A stretch of 64,000 nt of DNA from positions 1 through 64,000 of the forward strand of contig CAYRPN010000017.1 in NCBI GenBank assembly GCA_964426135.1, given 5' to 3'. Each line of letters begins with the position of its first letter. The first letter of the stretch is position 1. The notes under the pieces are model-generated. The model was not told the DNA's origin and searched no databases. It was given only the letters and a program-made list of their open reading frames with translations. The DNA is from CAYRPN01 sp964426135 (GTDB taxonomy: Bacteria > Planctomycetota > Phycisphaerae > Phycisphaerales > Phycisphaeraceae). Shown here piece by piece: positions 61,914 through 64,000 of the stretch. A program made the position numbers and the translations under genes.

Positions 61914-64000
61914 ATGACCACCCCTCCCCGCCAACCCGTGCCGCGCTTGTTGACGTGCCTTGTCGCACTGGCGATCACGATGAGTGGCGGCTCCGGTTTG
62001 TCGGCGGCGGAGGTGTCGCCGCGCGTCCCCGTCGAGGTCGCACAGGTGATCGACGCCTATTGCGTCTCATGCCACGGCCCCGACAAGCAGAAGGGCAAGG
62101 TCCGACTGGACCAGATGAGCACGCTGCCTGCTGATGCGTTTGGCAAGCTGATTCACCGGACGCACGAGGCGCTGGAGTTCCAGGGCATGCCCCCGGAGGA
62201 TGCCAAGCAACCGACGGCGGCGCAGCGGAAGGTCCTGACCGACTGGGTGTTGTCCCAGTCCGACGCCATCGGCCACGGGCAGGATGCGGACAAGCTTCGC
62301 TATCCGCAGTACGGGAACTACGTCGATCACGATCGGCTCTTCGATGGCAGCATCAAGGCGAATGCCTACACGCCGGCGCGGCGCTGGCTGGTCAGCCCGC
62401 AGATTTTCCAGGAGCGCGTGCTGGACGTCTTCAGGCTCGAAGGCCGGGAACGCGAAGGCAACCGTCGCGGGTTCTTCGGCGTGACCAACCCCTTCGTGCT
62501 GCCCGACCATCCGGGCGTCCGCTACTACGACCTGACCGCCCTGGACGGCGGACACCTGCTGGTCATGCTGGGCAACGCCCAGTGGATCGCGAAGAAGCAG
62601 ATTCACGCGGCCCGGATCAAGAGCGGCCAGATCAAGGCCGACGCCATCGAGAACAACAGCGACCGCTGGTATCCCAAGACGACGCCGGCGGCGTTCGAGG
62701 CGATCATTCTCGCCAAGTCGACGCCGACCGACGCGCAGATCAACGACGCAATCCGGACGCAGTTCGACCTCGTGCTGCGCCGCCAGCCCAGCGCGGCGGA
62801 GGTGAGCAAGTACCTCGCCCTGGCGCGCAGCTCGATGGACCTGGCGGGGAACACCGACGGCCTGCGGCAGATGATGTCGACGGTTCTGCTGGAGTCGGAG
62901 TTCCTCTACCGCATCGAGATGGGCGCCGGCGAAGCGGATTCGCACGGCCGGCGCAGCCTCTCTCCCCGTGAGGCCGGTGACGCGATTGCCTATGCCCTGG
63001 GCGACCGCGGCCCCGATGCCGCGCTGCTCAAGGCCGCCGACGCAGGCCGGCTGCGGACGAAGGAAGACTATCGACGCGAAGTGACCCGCCTGCTTGCCGA
63101 CAACGATTACTGGCGCGGCCCCGTCGATCCCGCGCTCAACGGCAAGCACATCCAGTCCCATGTCACCGCCCACCCCAAGATCATCCGCTTCTTCCGCGAG
63201 TTCTTCGGCTACCCCAACGCCACCAAGGTTTTCAAAGACATCCCGCGCAGCGGCGGCTACTACCAGAACCCCGACCGCGGACACCTGGGCACGCCGGGCT
63301 GGCTGATTCAGGAGGCCGACGAACTGGTCATCTGGTGCGTCGAGAAGGATCGCCGCGTCTTCGAGAACCTGCTCACCACCGATCACTACTTCGTCTACCA
63401 CAACATGAGCACCGACGCCGGGCGAAAACTCATCGCCCAGTGGAAGCAGATTCACGACACGCTCAAGGACGAGGACTGGCGCGGCAAGCCCGAGGAAGTG
63501 ATTGGCAAGCACGCCAAGCTCCTGTCGGCCGCCCGCATCGTCGAAGGCAAGGAGTCGGAGTACTGGAAGCAGAAGCGTTCGTTCCTTTCCTACATGTACT
63601 ACTTCGAGGACACCTTCGGCCAGGGGCGCACGCCGTTCACGCGCGGACCGTTCACCCACGGCTACAGCTATCACCACTCCGTCGCCTACAACCTCCCGCC
63701 GCTGCCCGAGCGCGGCCGGTACGAAGGCGTGGAGACGCCGCGCTACAAGGCGCCGAAGGACGCGCCGCCGTACTGGGATTACCCCGTCGAGCAGCCGTTC
63801 AAAGTCGCCAACCGCAAGGGCCTGCTCACGCATCCCGCCTGGCTGGTGGCACACTCGCAGAACACCGCGACCGACCCGGTGCGGCGCGGCAAGTGGGTGC
63901 GAGAAAAGCTCCTGGCCGGGCATGTGCCGGACGTGCCCATCACCGTGGATGCCCAGATTCCTGAGGATCCGCACAAGACCCTGCGCCAGCGCCTCGACGC
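61914..64000 (+). CDS. DUF1587/DUF1588/DUF1592-type secreted cytochrome c protein, 5' part
   Basis: 695 codons before the window ends; the gene continues. The ATG at 61914 is chosen; another ATG 9 bases earlier is possible. A signal peptide (LLTCLVALAITMSGGSGLSAAE) precedes a cytochrome c-like segment with CVSCH (C50-H54) and KGKVRLDQMSTL, followed by MPPEDAKQPTAAQRKVLTDWV. The remainder fits the DUF1592/DUF1588 order of planctomycete proteins: SEFLYRIEMG, LSPREAGDAIAYALGD, FFREFFGYPNATKVFKD and LTTDHYFVYHNMS. These large proteins are thought to act in polymer breakdown or electron transfer at the cell surface; the substrate is unknown. Confidence 0.88.
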   Translation, partial: MTTPPRQPVPRLLTCLVALAITMSGGSGLSAAEVSPRVPVEVAQVIDAYCVSCHGPDKQKGKVRLDQMSTLPADAFGKLIHRTHEALEFQGMPPEDAKQPTAAQRKVLTDWVLSQSDAIGHGQDADKLRYPQYGNYVDHDRLFDGSIKANAYTPARRWLVSPQIFQERVLDVFRLEGREREGNRRGFFGVTNPFVLPDHPGVRYYDLTALDGGHLLVMLGNAQWIAKKQIHAARIKSGQIKADAIENNSDRWYPKTTPAAFEAIILAKSTPTDAQINDAIRTQFDLVLRRQPSAAEVSKYLALARSSMDLAGNTDGLRQMMSTVLLESEFLYRIEMGAGEADSHGRRSLSPREAGDAIAYALGDRGPDAALLKAADAGRLRTKEDYRREVTRLLADNDYWRGPVDPALNGKHIQSHVTAHPKIIRFFREFFGYPNATKVFKDIPRSGGYYQNPDRGHLGTPGWLIQEADELVIWCVEKDRRVFENLLTTDHYFVYHNMSTDAGRKLIAQWKQIHDTLKDEDWRGKPEEVIGKHAKLLSAARIVEGKESEYWKQKRSFLSYMYYFEDTFGQGRTPFTRGPFTHGYSYHHSVAYNLPPLPERGRYEGVETPRYKAPKDAPPYWDYPVEQPFKVANRKGLLTHPAWLVAHSQNTATDPVRRGKWVREKLLAGHVPDVPITVDAQIPEDPHKTLRQRLD

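Overview
The window looks like chromosomal DNA of a GC-rich member of the Planctomycetota, probably a soil or freshwater heterotroph. The evidence is a set of families typical of that phylum: a DUF1587/1588/1592-type secreted cytochrome c protein, a secreted ThuA-like protein, a multi-CxxCH cytochrome beside a PQQ-type propeller, a PQQ propeller/LamG giant, an H-X9-DG prepilin-like protein, and paired M14 carboxypeptidases with Asp-rich inserts. The exact class cannot be fixed by reading alone. There are about 43 genes. I saw no rRNA, tRNA, CRISPR array or complete insertion sequence.

Layout. 1-6.8 kb: the 5' end of clpC, a ThuA-like protein, and an overlapping pair (penta-heme cytochrome and secreted propeller). 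7-11.3 kb: pyruvate carboxylase plus its likely biotin ligase. 11.6-21.5 kb: a 1290-residue secreted methyltransferase-like/PQQ/LamG protein, a decayed gene, a PNPOx-like flavoprotein, a dihydroorotate-dehydrogenase-like protein and pyruvate:ferredoxin oxidoreductase. 22-25.4 kb: FtsX-type permease, His-rich lipoprotein and DUF3299 protein, a likely metal-handling cluster. 25.4-27.5 kb: a decayed restriction-modification island (vsr fragment, XRE regulator, HNH nuclease, m5C methyltransferase fragment). 28-36.3 kb: EF-G-like GTPase, Phd/RelE module, SWIM-SNF2 helicase, Memo-like protein, small membrane protein. 36.6-40.4 kb: tpiA, secG, yicC, nuoI. 41-43.8 kb: a BrnT-like/HTH module, a BNR-like secreted protein with a broken partial duplicate beside it, and a nucleotidyltransferase-like pair. 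44-49.5 kb: serA, a PRC-barrel-like protein, a GT39-like membrane protein. 49.8-57.5 kb: transglutaminase and DUF58 proteins (coupled), a lipoprotein, scpB, a peptidoglycan amidase, a zinc-ribbon membrane protein and a prepilin. 57.6-64 kb: two M14 carboxypeptidases and the start of the DUF1592 protein.

The most unusual content lies between the genes and sometimes inside them. At least six families of palindromic elements occur. Some are nested: one family sits inside the arms of another. One 126-bp element interrupts a duplicated gene fragment with flanks that suggest a TA target. A 202-bp sequence occurs twice in opposite orientation with very conserved blocks. Short-period minisatellites (7-8 bp, or TTGCAATTTTCAATT-like) lie next to many genes and have entered coding sequence, including the hydrophobic core of a signal peptide and an insert next to the Walker A motif of the SNF2 helicase. 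Together they suggest active small-repeat spreading and concurrent gene decay.
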